A stretch of DNA of 64,000 nucleotides, from NCBI RefSeq assembly GCF_027409185.1, contig NC_084474.1, positions 11,835,382-11,899,381 of the forward strand, given 5' to 3'. Position numbers and translations under genes: made by a program. Below the pieces are notes generated by a model. The model saw only the letters and a program-made list of their open reading frames with translations. It searched no databases and was not told the origin of the DNA. Source of the DNA: Cynocephalus volans (Eukaryota; Chordata; Mammalia; Dermoptera; Cynocephalidae). Positions 34,766 through 46,830 of this stretch are shown here, piece by piece; positions within the stretch are counted from its first letter, which is position 1; each line of letters opens with the position of its first letter.

Positions 34766-37632
34766 CTTTGGCAAGAAAACACATTTGTTCTAAGTGGATT
34801 TTCCTACTATATGTGATTTACTTTATTATTCCTATAAAGAAGTGCCATAAAATGACACTCCCATCTTCTCTCCTCTCTCAGTTTGGGGAAGTCGGTACTA
34901 GTAATCAAGAAGCTTGGAACATCCTTCGTGGGCTCTAGAGCTACCTCCCTCTCACTTCTGAAGAGATGCAGTATACTCAGGCAACCATCCAGACTCTAGC
35001 AATGACAACTAATGCTATGAGAGCATGTACAGTGCTAATTTGAAGAGAACATGCTACTATAATTATATCTCTGTTGTATTTTTTCAGTGGGTAAGAATCT
35101 ACCAAGAAAATCTGGGGTTTGCTGTTCCATAGAGGTTTTCATGTTTCCTATTTGAGTAGGGTTTGTTCCTAGAACTACGCTGTTGCATGGTGGCCAAAAT
35201 TTTTAACTCCCTGCTTCAAGTCAACCAATATTTAAGCCATTCCTATCAACATTCAGTTATAAGAATACAAGGGCACCTAGGAACTTCAACGAAATTTAAG
35301 ACATACTCAAAACAGCATTTCATTTTCATTAGGAAAAATCCATGTCAGGCTGCCTGAAGTATCTTAGGTGACTATCGACACCATGATAATCTGGGATAGA
35401 GATAAACATGATCAGAGTGAAATTATGAAGCCACGTGTGAAACCTTCAATGCAAGGTTTTGTTTCCAAAAGGAGAGAGGATATACACCAGAGAGAAAGCG
35501 CATGGCGAACAGAACGTAGACACATAGTGACGTCTGTAGTTATTCAGGGCTATACGTTTGATTTTCCTATTAAATTATAGAGGGTACTGCCCTAATAAAG
35601 ATGGGTGTCATTTCTAAATTATCTCTTTTTTCTTTCCAGGCAAATTACAGAATGTTGCTTTGCCTCCCACGGATTTGTCACCCCTCTTCCCCTGGGTGAT
35701 GGAGCCATAAAAGATGACTCAAAGCCCATCTCTTCTGAGCAGCGAGAAGCCCCAAAGTGGTTAATCTCCCAGAATCTTCAAGAGAGAGGCATTCCTTTCA
35801 TTTGAGAAATTAACCACGAATTGGGAGTCTCTTCCCACATTTATTCTCCAGACCAGGAAGTTACAGGAAGAGAACATAGGTGGGGTTATAGTTTAACAAT
35901 ATAGGCTGGTAACATTCAGTAAAACAAGATGACATTCCATAAGGCAATTTAAGTGATCCACCAACAGAAGCTTGATCTTAGCAAAGATTCCTTCTCCCTA
36001 CAGAGCTTCCCAGTATCTTTACATATCAATCAGTAACTAGTCTGTCTTAGAACCAGCAGCCTTGCTGTGTTACAATTCTTTATCTTACACCAGAGACTAT
36101 ATAGCCTGGGGAAATTTTTCTGGTTTTTGCAAGGCCAACATTTTATATGTACTTTTAAGAAGTTAGACTAAACCTGAAAGTACAAGAAACTAGGCCCTGT
36201 GAAATTTATTTGCTTTATAGTATACTTCACAACAGAAAAAGCCATTACTTCTGAAACCATGAGTTTCAGGGGAAAGAAGAGGAAATTTATATGTCGTCTG
36301 GAAGTTTTAGCAAAATTACCCTAAATGTGCTGTTCATGGCATTATCCTCAACGGTATGACCTTCACAGAACACCATGCAAGGTATGTCCAGGCACCACGA
36401 GTGACATAATGTCCTCATTCGGCACACATTTAGGAACAATTCTACTTCCTGCTGAAAGCTGCAAATAATATCTGGAGACCTACATAAGCAAAATACCTTC
36501 CCCTCCATGAATAAAGAGAATCTGGTAATAGCTGTATATTTATAAAGAGATACTGAAAATAAACTAGATTCGGCCAAGCCTACAACTTGGGAGTGAGTTG
36601 CAGGTTTTGTTACTTGTTAACACATGAGTTACGAGCACTGTTAAAGGACTAAATGGTGTTCAGGGAGTTTGAAAGATATCACACCATGACTGATTCCCAG
36701 GAGTGGCTTATGTTGCAGCAAAAAGTCTCAGCATCAACTCGTAATAACACCTTAATGACATCTTGGGGGATGTCATTAGTGTGCCCTCAAGAAATTGCCT
36801 GGCTGGAAGCCAAACCCAGTCCTTATTTGAGCATATACAAATATTTACAGATAAAACTATATATTCTTTCAGTGCTATTCAAACCATTTTATGTTTCTTG
36901 ACATCAGGACACGCTTTATCATAAGATTATTTACCTGAATAGCATGCTTAAAAAAACAACAACTGTAGTTTTCAAGAAATTAAGCTATGTCAGAAACCAA
37001 CTTTTGCATGTTTAAATAATTTTATGTCAAGATAATATCCTACTATACATGAGACTCCTCAGGTGTGGGTCCAAGTCTTCCTTAAGCTGTATCCTCACCA
37101 CATAGCCACAAGAAATGGGTGTCCACACAGCACAGAGTGAGCTGGGCATCAGTCCTGGAAATGGCTCTTCTCTTTTTTGAGGTTGTTGCTGTCACTATTA
37201 AACATCTGCTTTGGATGCCACATCTGAATCCAGTGTGCTGCCTTTTCTCTTTTTCTTAAGCAGAACTTTTGAAGCCACGTCGCATATGAAAGCCAGCACA
37301 GATTGGTGCTGAACTAAATCTAGGTAACCAGAAGAAAGAGGCCTGTTTCTTTGTCCATCAAGGGAAATGGAAGTCAGCCTTGCTTCCCTGCCCTAGAGAA
37401 GAGCCGCGTTTGTTGCTCAGATCTTTTGTCCTTCATCCCCACAGCCTTGATGCTCCCAGGGACCTGGGTCACTAATGCAGCCTGCATCTTACGACTTCAG
37501 ACCATGAGATTTCTAAAAGCTTATCAAAAATTCTATGTTTCTATCTCAGACTGCAGTAGTAATCTGAGTTAAACCTAGGTCATTGAACTCTTCTCTTCCT
37601 GGAGAACTGTAAGAAGACATTTCCACGACTAG

Positions 37633-38165
37633 TCATACCGGTTTATTCATCCCATCCACATCTCTCACGTAAGCAGGATCCTGGACTGTATTTCTGACCC
37701 TGCTGGTGCTCTGTCGTTCTATCCTCATCTTAATTGGAAAGCAGAAGTCCCTGAAACACCGCTTGAAGTTTTCATCAAGAAAAGCGTAGAGAATGGGGTT
37801 CAGGCTGCTGTTGGTGTAACCCAAGGCGATGCAGAAGTAATAGCTGGAGAGGGCGGCTGTGCTGTGGGAGGTGCTCCCCAGAGCCTCCACAAGGATGAAG
37901 ATGTGAATGGGGGTCCAACAGATGATGAAGACAGCCACCACCACCAGGACCAGCCTGGTGATCCGGCGGAGGTTGCGATCTTTCTCTCGGGAGCCAGAAA
38001 GGAGCCGGACACTCTTTAGGCGCAGGATCATCAGGGTGTAGCAGACGACGATGATGAGGATAGGGATCACAAAGGCAAAGACGAAGACACAGATCTTCAT
38101 GAAGAGGTCCCACCAGGAGTAGTCGTCATCCGGGAACTGCAAGGAGCACTCGATGACATCCATGT
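37633..38165 (-). CDS. OPRK1: Kappa opioid receptor, last coding exon (residues 202-378)
   Basis: The acceptor TCCTGCAG ends at 38166; the exon starts with the last two bases of Asp202. It encodes the acidic second extracellular loop with the disulfide cysteine ([12 protein letters not shown], Cys208), TM5, the third intracellular loop ([12 protein letters not shown]), TM6 with the CWTP toggle (Trp285), Glu295 at the extracellular end of TM6 (equivalent to human Glu297, a kappa-selectivity residue), TM7 with NPILY, helix 8 with Cys343 as palmitoylation candidate, and a short Ser/Thr tail ending MNKPV then TGA 37635-37633. Differences from human as I recall it are mild (VFII for VFVV in TM6; Ile for Met/Leu in the tail). 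Gi/o-coupled receptor in the neuronal plasma membrane. Confidence 0.98.
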
Positions 38166-38591
38166 CTGCAGGAGGGGGACAATACCAACAAAACCACAAA
38201 AAGCAAACCTATTAGTGTTATTACCGTGGCTGCAAAGTGTTCCAAATGTAAATTTTAATACGTTTGGTTGCAAAGGTTCGATTATGGTGAGATGACGTCA
38301 CCTGAAGCAGATCATCAAGTTAGGAATGAATGTCATATTGTATTAACCATCCTATCATTTTGCATAGGACAAGGAAGCTGGAAAGTCACCGTTTATTGGT
38401 AACATGCACGAGGCTGAGGAATAAATAAGATCAGCTAGCAGTACGACTTATCTAGTTGCAGAAGCTGGTTTGACATTGATGGTTTTTATAAGACCTAAAT
38501 TGTAAATGTATAGCATTGGGCACGTGTATTTTCACTTACTAACAGTTCTCCCAGACCTAAGGCTCTGGGAATAAAAGCTAATGTCTATTTG

Positions 38592-38636
38592 GGTTTTTTG
38601 TTTGTTTGTTTGTTTGTTTGTTTGTTTGTTTGTTTT
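38592..38636 (+). repeat. GTTT microsatellite (SINE tail)
   Basis: About ten GTTT units, the complement of the AAAC-type tail of the antisense SINE that follows. Confidence 0.9.
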
Positions 38637-38794
38637 TAAAAAGATGACCGGTAAGGGGATCTTAACCCTTGGCTTGGTGTTGTCAGCACCACGCTCAGCC
38701 AGTGAGCGAACCAGCCATCCCTATATAGGATCCGAACCCGTGGCCTCGGCGCTCTCAGCACCACAATCTCCCGAGCGAGCCACGGGCCGGCCCG
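38637..38794 (-). mobile_element. tRNA-derived SINE (colugo CYN type, long form), antisense
   Basis: On the minus strand it starts GGGCCGGCCCGTGGCTCGCT, carries box B GGGTTCGGATCC, and continues into GGTGCTGACAACACCAAGCC and GGGTTAAGATCCCCTTACCG before the A-rich tail. Compared with the copies at 8286 and 39508 it has the longer 3' body, so it belongs to a different subfamily. No target duplication was found. Confidence 0.85.
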
Positions 38795-39497
38795 ATTTGC
38801 AATAAATAACTAAATATTTCAAGTCTAGCCATTGAGTTTAACAAAGCCTACTTGTCTGAAAAATATTAACTGGTTTATAAGAAATTATTATGTGTCAATA
38901 AAAATTGATGTGAAATTTGTCTAAATATAACCCAGGTGTTGTGCTTTAATGGAACAAGTGGTGCTCACTGGGATTAAGGGCATTGCTGAAACATGAGTAA
39001 AACTTCGGGGGAGCGGAAGGGCAGGGAGGGAGGAGAATAAAAGGAAAGAGAATCTTTGTCATCATCGTCATCATCATCATCAAGGCAATTCTGAGTAAAT
39101 CAGGCACATTTTTTTCATTTTTACTAACATTACTGTGTAACTAAGACAAAACAAATATTTTTATGCCATTACTTAGAAAACCGCTTTATTTGCAATGCTT
39201 CTCTTTTCTGAATAGTATTCTTCTGGAGTGACCTTAATACTAGAATAGCAGGGACCTGGTAGTTTTTAAGCTACTTTCATGGGGGCTGCTGGCCCTGGCC
39301 CCCTTGCTCTAGGCATTACCTGCTCCCCTATCTCGAAACCCCTGCCTTGAGCAGTCAGTGAGCACTGAGCAAGTAGGACACTCTTTGCCCTGATCCTTCC
39401 TCACAAAGAAATGAGTCAGGAGCAACACTATGAGTGTAATTTTTGTAATGAAAATATCTTCTGGTATTGGAAAAATCTGCTTCAAAAACAGAATATT

Positions 39498-39655
39498 TTT
39501 ACACTTTTTTTTTTTTTTTTTTTTTGTCTTTTTCGTGACCGGCACTCAGCCAGTGAGTGCACCGGCCATTCCTATACAGGATCCGAACCCGCGGCAGGAG
39601 CGTCGCTGCGCTCCCAGCGCCGCACTCTCCTTAGTGCGCCACGGGCTCGGCCCCA
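39498..39655 (-). mobile_element. tRNA-derived SINE (colugo CYN type, short form), antisense
   Basis: On the minus strand GGGGCCGAGCCCGTGGCGCA, then GCGACGCTCCTGCCGCGGGT and box B GGGTTCGGATCC, ending TGAGTGCCGGTCACGAAAAA with a tail seen as T19-T22 at 39508-39525. Same subfamily as the copy at 8286-8438. Confidence 0.85.
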
Positions 39656-40239
39656 ACTAGATACACTCTCAAATACAAAGGATATAATCATTTTGAACAA
39701 TTAATAACTATGGCTATTGTAGAGGCCTTCTTTTTATCAATTAAATACCAGTTCAAACCTTTAAGTAGTAAATTAGAACTCCCGTAGTAACTTGTAATTT
39801 TGATTCTCTAAAAGTTACAGTCCCAAGTACAATGACTGTGAAGACCATTAGAAACAAGGATCCATTTTAAATTTTGCTTTTGTGGTTTGATTTTTTTAAA
39901 TTACCGCTATTACCAAAGAAAACAGTATTTCTTAAGCAACTTTCAATGGATGGTACATTACAGAAATCTGAGTTTAATATAAATATCCTAGTCCACATTT
40001 TGATTTGTCTGTTGCATCTGGTAGAATACAGCTTCCATGGAGGCAAAGAGCGGGATTTTGTTTTGTTTTGCTTGTTTTCTACTTAACTTTTGTGTTTCAG
40101 CGTGTCCCTTGTGGTTGGTCTCATCTTAAATGTCACTTCAGAGACATTTAGATAGAGCTCTCTCTTTAAATAGTCCTCCCCCCTGAAACTTATATTCTCT
40201 CCGCATATTATACTCGTTCTGTTTATTTCCTAGACAGAC

Positions 40240-40410
40240 GCTCTTCCAGTGTGCAATACTGCTACCTTTCCTAACCTTTTTCTCTCCATCCAGAATGTGA
40301 ACTACTTGAGGGTAGGGAACAGCCTACCTCATTTAACACTTAATCCTTGGCAGCCAGGTTGGTGCCTGGAACATATGGTATATAAAGAGAATAAATTGGT
40401 AAATGAATGA
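40240..40410 (+). repeat. L2/MIR-like fragment
   Basis: GAATGTGAACTACTTGAGGG...GTAGGGAAC...TTGGTGCCTGGAACATATGG...AATGAATGAAC matches the L2 3' end order. A second tail-like piece is at 40590-40640 (AGTAGCTCAATAAATATTTG). Confidence 0.65.
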
Positions 40411-41224
40411 ACTACATGGATACCAACTACAAAACTACATGGATACCAAATCCTGAAAATATGTACTAAGTACGTATTACAGGAGTTATTACGAAAATCA
40501 CCTGCTAAGCTAAGCAAAGGCAACACAAAGGCTGACGTTTAATTTGGATATGTCTTTTAACTCTGAGGATCAGCTTCCTCTTGCTGATCACAAAGTGTCT
40601 TGCATGTAGTAGTAGCTCAATAAATATTTGAAGAATAGGTGAGATAATCAACAACAGACTTTGGAAAACAAACATCTGACTATAGAGTTGGTAATATTCT
40701 CCAAAAATGTCAATGAAGCTTAATCTATACCATTACAGAGGAAGGAGAATGCTGAGACAATCATGAAGAAATTCCAGGACAGGCATGCTATTTTACTAAA
40801 TGTTCTGTTTGAGGAAAAAGAGGATGTTTTCAGACGGAGTTATTCATACAATTGCCTCAGTTAGGAAAATGCTCTTTCTTCTCCTTTTATATTAATATCA
40901 GAGGATCATGGCTTCCCCTGGCACCTGTTCCAACATCTCATGGCTGTCGTTAGATCTAATAGCTAAACTAAGTTTTTCTTGTGTATATTCTTTTTGTTAA
41001 GAATAACTTTGTCTCTACTTGCAACTATTATAATAATTCTTAGAAACTATAATAATAGTAATATGCAGACTATGGATTCCCAAAATAAACAGTACATAGA
41101 TTAATATGTAAAATATTAGATGCAACATTTTAATTCCCTAAAATGAAAACTTTGCTGTATACAAGAGCTCTCAATATTGAATGACGACTGGGTAGATGTT
41201 GATAACATAAGCAACAAGGCAGAC

Positions 41225-41470
41225 TCTGTTAAAATCATCTATCAGGTGCTTGCTAGACACCGGGCACTGCTTTATCAGTTTTCCATGCATTGACTCAGAT
41301 CCGGAAAACACACAAGGAGGGAGGCACCACTATTACCCCTACTTTGCAGATGAGGAAATTGAGGTGCAAAGGTCTGAGTAATGTCTCCAAGGTGACACTG
41401 CCCATAAATGGTGAGATCAGGATCCAATCCCAGGCAGTTTGCTTCCAGAATCTGTGCTCTTAACCAAAAA
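41225..41470 (-). repeat. MIR SINE, antisense
   Basis: Nearly full order in reverse: CTAGACACCGGGCACTGC, GCACCACTATTACCCCTAC, TTTGCAGATGAGGAAATTGAGG, AAGGTCTGAGTAATGTCTCCAAG, AGGATCCAATCCCAGGCAGT, TGTGCTCTTAACC. Confidence 0.8.
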
Positions 41471-41807
41471 GAACTACTGTAAACTAGAAGCATTGGCTGA
41501 GACAGTGTTTGTCCAGGTGAGTGTGTTCTAATGCAGTTGATGCCTGGTTGCTTTCAGTGAGCATTCTCCACAAATATGAGGCTATGAACCACAAGTGTCA
41601 TTCAGCTCCAATTCAGTGCATACAGATTACCTAAAATACTGCTCCTGGTCATCCCAGAGTCTTAACATGCAGTGTGGTCCAACACTGCAAAATGAATGCA
41701 CTAGGCAATGAAGAAAATCTTTCATTATATAAACAAAATCTACTCTAGAAAAAAATTTTTTTTCAAAAGGGAAGAACAGAGACCTCCTATAAGACTACTT
41801 TAATTTT

Positions 41808-41842
41808 CTTTTTCTTTTTCTTTTTTTTTTTTTTTTTTTTTT
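41808..41842 (+). repeat. T-rich tract
   Basis: TTTTTC units followed by about 22 T bases in OPRK1 intron 3; no adjacent retroposed body recognised. Confidence 0.85.
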
Positions 41843-42399
41843 GCTGCACAAATTAATTTTCAGTGGCATTGGTAGATCGTTTTTTCCATTGCATCTGCAA
41901 ACATTTATCTACAGCAACTCTTTTCTACAAAACCCACATCTATCTTCATATCCTCTCTCAGAAGCCTAATTAAAATCCATTTCTTCTAGGATGTCATTTT
42001 CTGACAATGATTGGAGGGAAAGTAGTGGTTAAGTCTACACGTGTAACTGGAGATAGAAAACTCAGTTATTTGCCCTGAGAAAAATCATGCATCTTCTTTT
42101 ATTATTTAGCCCATTCTTCCCTCCCTCATAGTGTATATGCAGCATCTCCTCTTGAATTCGAGCTGTTATGCACAAACACCTAAGCCTCAGAAGAGTTTCT
42201 TGCAATTTATTTCTATTTGTTGTAGGCATGAAGAAACAAAATCTTGTATGTGATTAATCATCTTTTAAAATACTTATCTGATAGAGAAAGTTGGGCATTT
42301 CTTAAAATTTACCAAGCAGCTTAACACCTGCTGTGGCTATTGCTGGAAATTCATTTTATAGTTTTAGAAGAAGATCATGCTTCATTAAAAAACAACAGA

Positions 42400-42640
42400 C
42401 ACATGTCATTATAAATTTTCCCAAACCCATAGAATATACAGCCCCAAGAGTGAACCCTAATGTCAAGCATGGGCTCTGAGTGATAATGATGTGTCCCTGT
42501 AGCTTCATCAATGGCAGCAAATGCACCACTCTGGAGGGGAAGGCCGTGCATGTGTGGGGGCAGGGGGTGTATGGGAACTCTCTGTGCTCTCAATTTTGCT
42601 GTGAACATAAAATGCTCTAAAAAATTGTCTGAAAACAAAC
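42400..42640 (+). mobile_element. Old L1 3' UTR fragment
   Basis: GAGTGAACCCTAATGTCAAG, GAGTGATAATGATGTGTCCC, AATGCACCACTCTGG, GGGGGCAGGGGGTGTATGGG and AATTTTGCTGTGAACATAAA follow the order seen at 49356-49585. Confidence 0.7.
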
Positions 42641-43623
42641 AAGCAAACAAAACATATACCAGTTCTGATTTTGGTGCCTGCCCCGTTACTATGACCTGGA
42701 AAGTCCTCACTACTGTATTCATATTCTGTACTCACAGGTAGCACAGACCTCCCAAATAAACTGGAGCATTTAGACAACTGCTGGGGCAGCAAATGGCGTT
42801 TGTAAAGTTCAAAGTGATTCTGTCCCCTACCTAGGGAATTTCTATTAAGAATAAAGATATTTTCCATAGCTTTACCTTCTCCTACTAAAGCAAAACTCCT
42901 GGAACAGTAGTTCTCACCTTGGCAGCAGGTCAGAGCCACCTCGGCAGAGCTTAAAAATCTTAACACTCAAGCTGCACCCCAATTCAATCAGACCCTCCAG
43001 GAATATTTTTTTAAAACCCAAGCAATTCCAACACACATTCCACAGTGAGAAATACAGAAGAAAAGTCAATTATCCTGTTTGCATGGAGCAAGAATTAGTA
43101 TATATAAAACCTAATGATTTTGCTCATCTGTAACTACCATCCATCTATGAGCCTGATTTTGAATGGCCTACAGCCAAATGAAGCTGCCAAGATAGTGATG
43201 TGGAGATTAATCGTTAAGAAGAAAGGAAAAAAGCGCCTGCATATGCCTTAATGATTTAGGTCCTTTGTTAGAAAAAGAAAAAAAGGCGTGAGAAGCTGTG
43301 TCCTGGAACAGCCAGGATGTACTTTTAAAATCCACGTGCCTGTTGGTCCTTCCTTCATCCCAACCCCTCCAGATTCTAAGTACTTCCAGAATAGAAGACA
43401 GGCTGGGCATCTGTGTTCTGGTACTGTCATTATCCCATTCTGTGTTTAGAGGTGGAAAAGAACACAAAATTGTCTTATTTCTCATCTTCCACGGATTTAG
43501 GCATAATTTTTCCATTGTCTTTTGGCTTTTCCACTAGATGTGTTTCCTACTCCCTCCCAAGTTAAAAGTTTGTACAATTAGAAGTTATGTTTTTATAAAT
43601 GGGATAAAAATGACCGCCCTTAC

Positions 43624-43976
43624 CTTCCCTGACTTTGGTGCCCCCAAGGACTATGGCGGATATGCCAACAGATGATGACAGGAGCCAAATACAGATATTG
43701 ATGATCTTTGCCTTCAAGGGCGTGCGGAAGTCCAAAGCCTTCACGGGGTGGCACACGGCAATGTAGCGGTCCACGCTCATCATGGTCAGGGTGAATATGC
43801 TGGTGAACATGTTGTAGTAGTCAATGGAAATGACTATCTTGCACAGCACATCCCCAAAAGGCCAGGAATTCATCAGATAGACCGTGCTCTGGAAAGGCAT
43901 GGTTGTGGTAACTAAAGCATCCGCCAAAGCCAGATTAAATATATAAATGTTGGTTGCTGTCTTCATCTTTGTGTAT
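43624..43976 (-). CDS. OPRK1: Kappa opioid receptor, second coding exon (residues 84-202)
   Basis: The acceptor GTCTTTTAG ends at 43977 and the donor GAAG/GTAAGG follows 43624. The 353-bp length matches the size expected for this exon. It completes Arg84, then encodes the first intracellular loop (YTKMKTATN), TM2 with the sodium-site Asp103, extracellular loop 1 with [19 protein letters not shown], Cys129 (disulfide partner of Cys208), TM3 with the amine-binding Asp136 and DRY (153-155), intracellular loop 2, TM4 and the start of loop 2 (GGTKVRE). Residues are two lower than human numbering because of the shorter N-tail. I see no departure from the human sequence as I recall it in this exon. 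Reading into the intron gives a stop after 24 more codons. Confidence 0.98.
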
Positions 43977-45109
43977 CTAAAAGACAAGAAACAATAGCAT
44001 TTCCCTCCATTTCGAGTCAAACCTATGAGGTTGAATGGGTTCACGATAACCTTTGGATTACTGAATTTTTCTTCTTCATTCACTTATTCTTTACATATTC
44101 TTTGAATGTCTAATATGTAAAAAAAAAAACTGTTCATTAGGAGTAGTTGAAAAAATAGGCAACAATCTTTGCCTTTATTGAGCTTTTATTCTAGTGCTTT
44201 GTTCAAAAAATATTTAAATAAAAAAGATAAAGATAACAGACAGATAAATAAATAAATATCCATATAGATGTTTTCAACAGACTTGCATATAATACAGGTC
44301 TTTATTTTGTGGCTGACAATTCATTATAATCTTACCCAGAGTTAGTTGGCTTTAAGCATTTTTTAAATACTTTGTGTTTTTTTTTTTTTTTTTTCCTTTC
44401 ACATTTGTGTAAAACAAAGATAAAACATTTTCTCCTTGGGGTTATTTTGATAAATCAATCATTCTAATTATAATGTCTTTTGAAAATGCAGAACGGTTTT
44501 CAATTTTTAAATACAGCGAATTGCAATGGCTAAAACACAATTGGGTTTGTTGATTTCTGTTTGCCAGTGTGCCACTATTTCATCATTTTAAATGTGTTAT
44601 ATAAATAAAGCTGGCTGAGTTCTTCTCTCATAGACATCACAGCACTAAAAAGTATTCTGGTACAATGGATGAGAAATAATTCTTTCTTTGCTCCAATTTT
44701 GAGAGATTTTTAAAGCACATAATTTGTCTCATCTTCCGATGGAGGGGACAGTAATTTTTAAAGTAGATCAGAAAGATTGCCTTTTTGCCTTAATTATTCT
44801 TTATATTATAACATGAAATCTGGCACAATTCTATTTTCAACTAAAACTCAATTAAGTGGGTTATTTAGCTTAGAAGGTGCTTCCTCAGAGATCTATATAT
44901 AGAGCAGTAAACTCTCTAAACTATACCATTAGAAGCCAAAAGTGCTAAAGCATGTTGGGAGAATTCATACGTGAATTACTTTCTACACACCTCAGATTTG
45001 TAAACCTTATTACAATGAATTCATCTGTGCCCCACTCAAGATGTAAATTTCCACATGAGAAACATCTTTTATCATTCATGATAGCACAGCCCTGGCTCCT
45101 CTCGGAAGA

Positions 45110-45275
45110 GTGCAATCTCATATGAAGTCAGATAGATAGTCCTGAGTTTGAATTCACTATATGACTTATCTGAGTTTCAGTTCTCACTAAATAAGGATCA
45201 TAAAACCTTACTCACAGTGCATGAGATAAGGGCAGTAGATGGCCTGACTCAAAGCACCTGACACAGGACACTTCA
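45110..45275 (+). repeat. MIR SINE fragment
   Basis: AGTCCTGAGTTTGAATTCAC, ATGACTTATCTGAGTTTCAG, AAATAAGGATCATAAAACC and AAAGCACCTGACACAGGACAC follow MIR sense order. Confidence 0.65.
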
Positions 45276-45859
45276 CCCTTGGCGGCCACTGCCCTTCCTC
45301 CCCATCCGATCCCCTCCTGCCTTCTCTTCTCGCTAGGCAGGGGATGTATTCTTGGCTGGATAGGATGCACTGTAAACACTGGTACTAGAATCAATATCTG
45401 TTGGTTCCCATTTTGATGTCCTGTTAACTAAAAAGAGATTTAATCTGGACAGTGAAGAGTTTATTTACAAATATGTTTTGCCTTTACACTTTTTACTTAA
45501 ACATTATTAAATGACCCATAAGTTTTGGAAAGTGAATTAAATGTGGATGGCTAAGTGCTCATAGCATAGGCTTTATCAAAGCACAGATAACTAAGCGAGT
45601 ATACTTCTGGAGAAAGAGCCAAATGTTTCTAATAAGAAAGACCAAAATGCTATCTATTCAGATACTGCCTTCCTAAAAATAAGGTTTTATGTTTGAAAAA
45701 AATGCATTTTACCAACCTTCCTTCTATTCTTCTGCTTTCTCCCCCCAAAATCTGATATTAGCAAATATTCCAGCAGGCAATGTCTTTGACAGCTACTGTC
45801 ATATTTTGTGACCCTGTCATTCCCTCTTTCTTTATGAAGTTCAACTGCTGTTCTTTGCT

Positions 45860-46040
45860 TTATGATGTTAGGCAGACCTGGGTTCTAAGTCCTCATTTTC
45901 CTTCTAACTAACAGGTGGACTTTAGAGAGGTCACTAACCACCCTGAGCTTCAGTTTCCCCAACTTTAAAATGGAAAATATAGTGTTTATCTCTTAGAGTT
46001 CCCGAGATAATTAATGAAATTCACCTGACCCAGAAAACAT
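45860..46040 (+). repeat. MIR SINE fragment
   Basis: GGCAGACCTGGGTTCTAAGTCC, GGTGGACTTTAGAGAGGTCAC, GCTTCAGTTTCCCCAACTTT and AAAATGGAAAATATAG match the MIR head and core in sense. Confidence 0.75.
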
Positions 46041-46429
46041 GTCTAATTTATTTCATGTTCCCCAACTCCTCCTCTCTTCTCATGTGGGTGGAAGCCACCA
46101 GTTGCCACAGGATGCGGGGGGAATGCAGTTCCCACGTAACATCCGTGGACATATATACCCCATTCAGCTTGAATGTAAAAGATGAGAGTAGCAATGAAGC
46201 CTGGGAGAACATGAATGAATGATAAATAAGTTACCATAAAATATAATATGCACCTTTGAGTAATCATAAAATGTTTAGTGACACCTTGCTTTTAGCTTTT
46301 TGAAATATTTATAACTAATAGATGAATGAAACTGCATAAGACGAACTTATAAAGAAGTCAAATGCTGTCATCCAATCTCAGAATAAGAGAGAGCAGCGTG
46401 GGCAAGAATCATAACAACCACTCCCTTCC

Positions 46430-46555
46430 AGAGCTCCCTGAGCCAGGCACTCCGCTGCACAGTCCACATGCTCATTTGGTCCTCACAGTGACCCCACGTG
46501 TCAGGGATCAGCAGCCCTATTCTATAGATGAGGCAACTAAGAACCACAGGATTGT
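46430..46555 (-). repeat. MIR/L2-like fragment, antisense
   Basis: GAGCCAGGCACTCCGCTGC, CATTTGGTCCTCACAGTGAC and CTATAGATGAGGCAACTAAG are typical of antisense MIR3/L2 relatives. Confidence 0.55.
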
Positions 46556-46760
46556 CTTAAACATTCTCAAAGTGATATAGTTATAATAAGCATGGAAGAA
46601 ATTCAAGCCCAACGGTGTTAAGCCCGTGTCTGCGTTCTTACATCTCTGCAACACTTCATAATTTACAGAGTCCAGTGTTTTGACTTCCATGCATTTTACT
46701 TGACGCTCACAACTGCCATTCTCTTTTACCTGGGAGATTTATGTCTTCTGCCTCACACTG

Positions 46761-46830
46761 CGGTATTTCAAAAAGTTTGAGAATTAAATGATAATATGAA
46801 TCTTTTCATGAACTTTTTGAAGTATCATTG
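46761..46830. mobile_element. Mariner-like MITE
   Basis: A 70-bp inverted-repeat element: GTATTTCAAAAAGTTTGAG on the left, and CATGAACTTTTTGAAGTATC on the right, which is its imperfect complement. A second copy lies at 58692-58778. Confidence 0.6.

Larger units (their letters stand above)
32067..37632 (-). other. 3' flank and probable 3' UTR of OPRK1
   Basis: On the OPRK1 strand the sequence directly below the stop codon (37633) is expected to be a multi-kilobase 3' UTR, as in other mammals. Its end cannot be fixed here. AATAAA hexamers on the minus strand occur at, for example, 36211-36206, 35845-35840, 34827-34822 and 34266-34261, but none is decisive. The region also holds the duplicated segment (32596-32771 and 33600-33773), an inverted CA/TG tract at 34725-34765, and an LTR-like stretch at about 35640-36230. 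No other gene was recognised. Confidence 0.5.
38166..43623 (-). other. OPRK1: OPRK1 intron 3 (about 5.46 kb)
   Basis: Donor G/GTAAGG at 43624/43623 and acceptor TGCAG at 38166. It interrupts codon 202 (Asp) after its first base. The content is two colugo-type SINEs (38640-38792, 39508-39655), an L2/MIR fragment near 40.3 kb, a MIR at 41.2-41.5 kb, an old L1 3' UTR at 42.4-42.6 kb, simple repeats, and no other gene. Confidence 0.95.
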
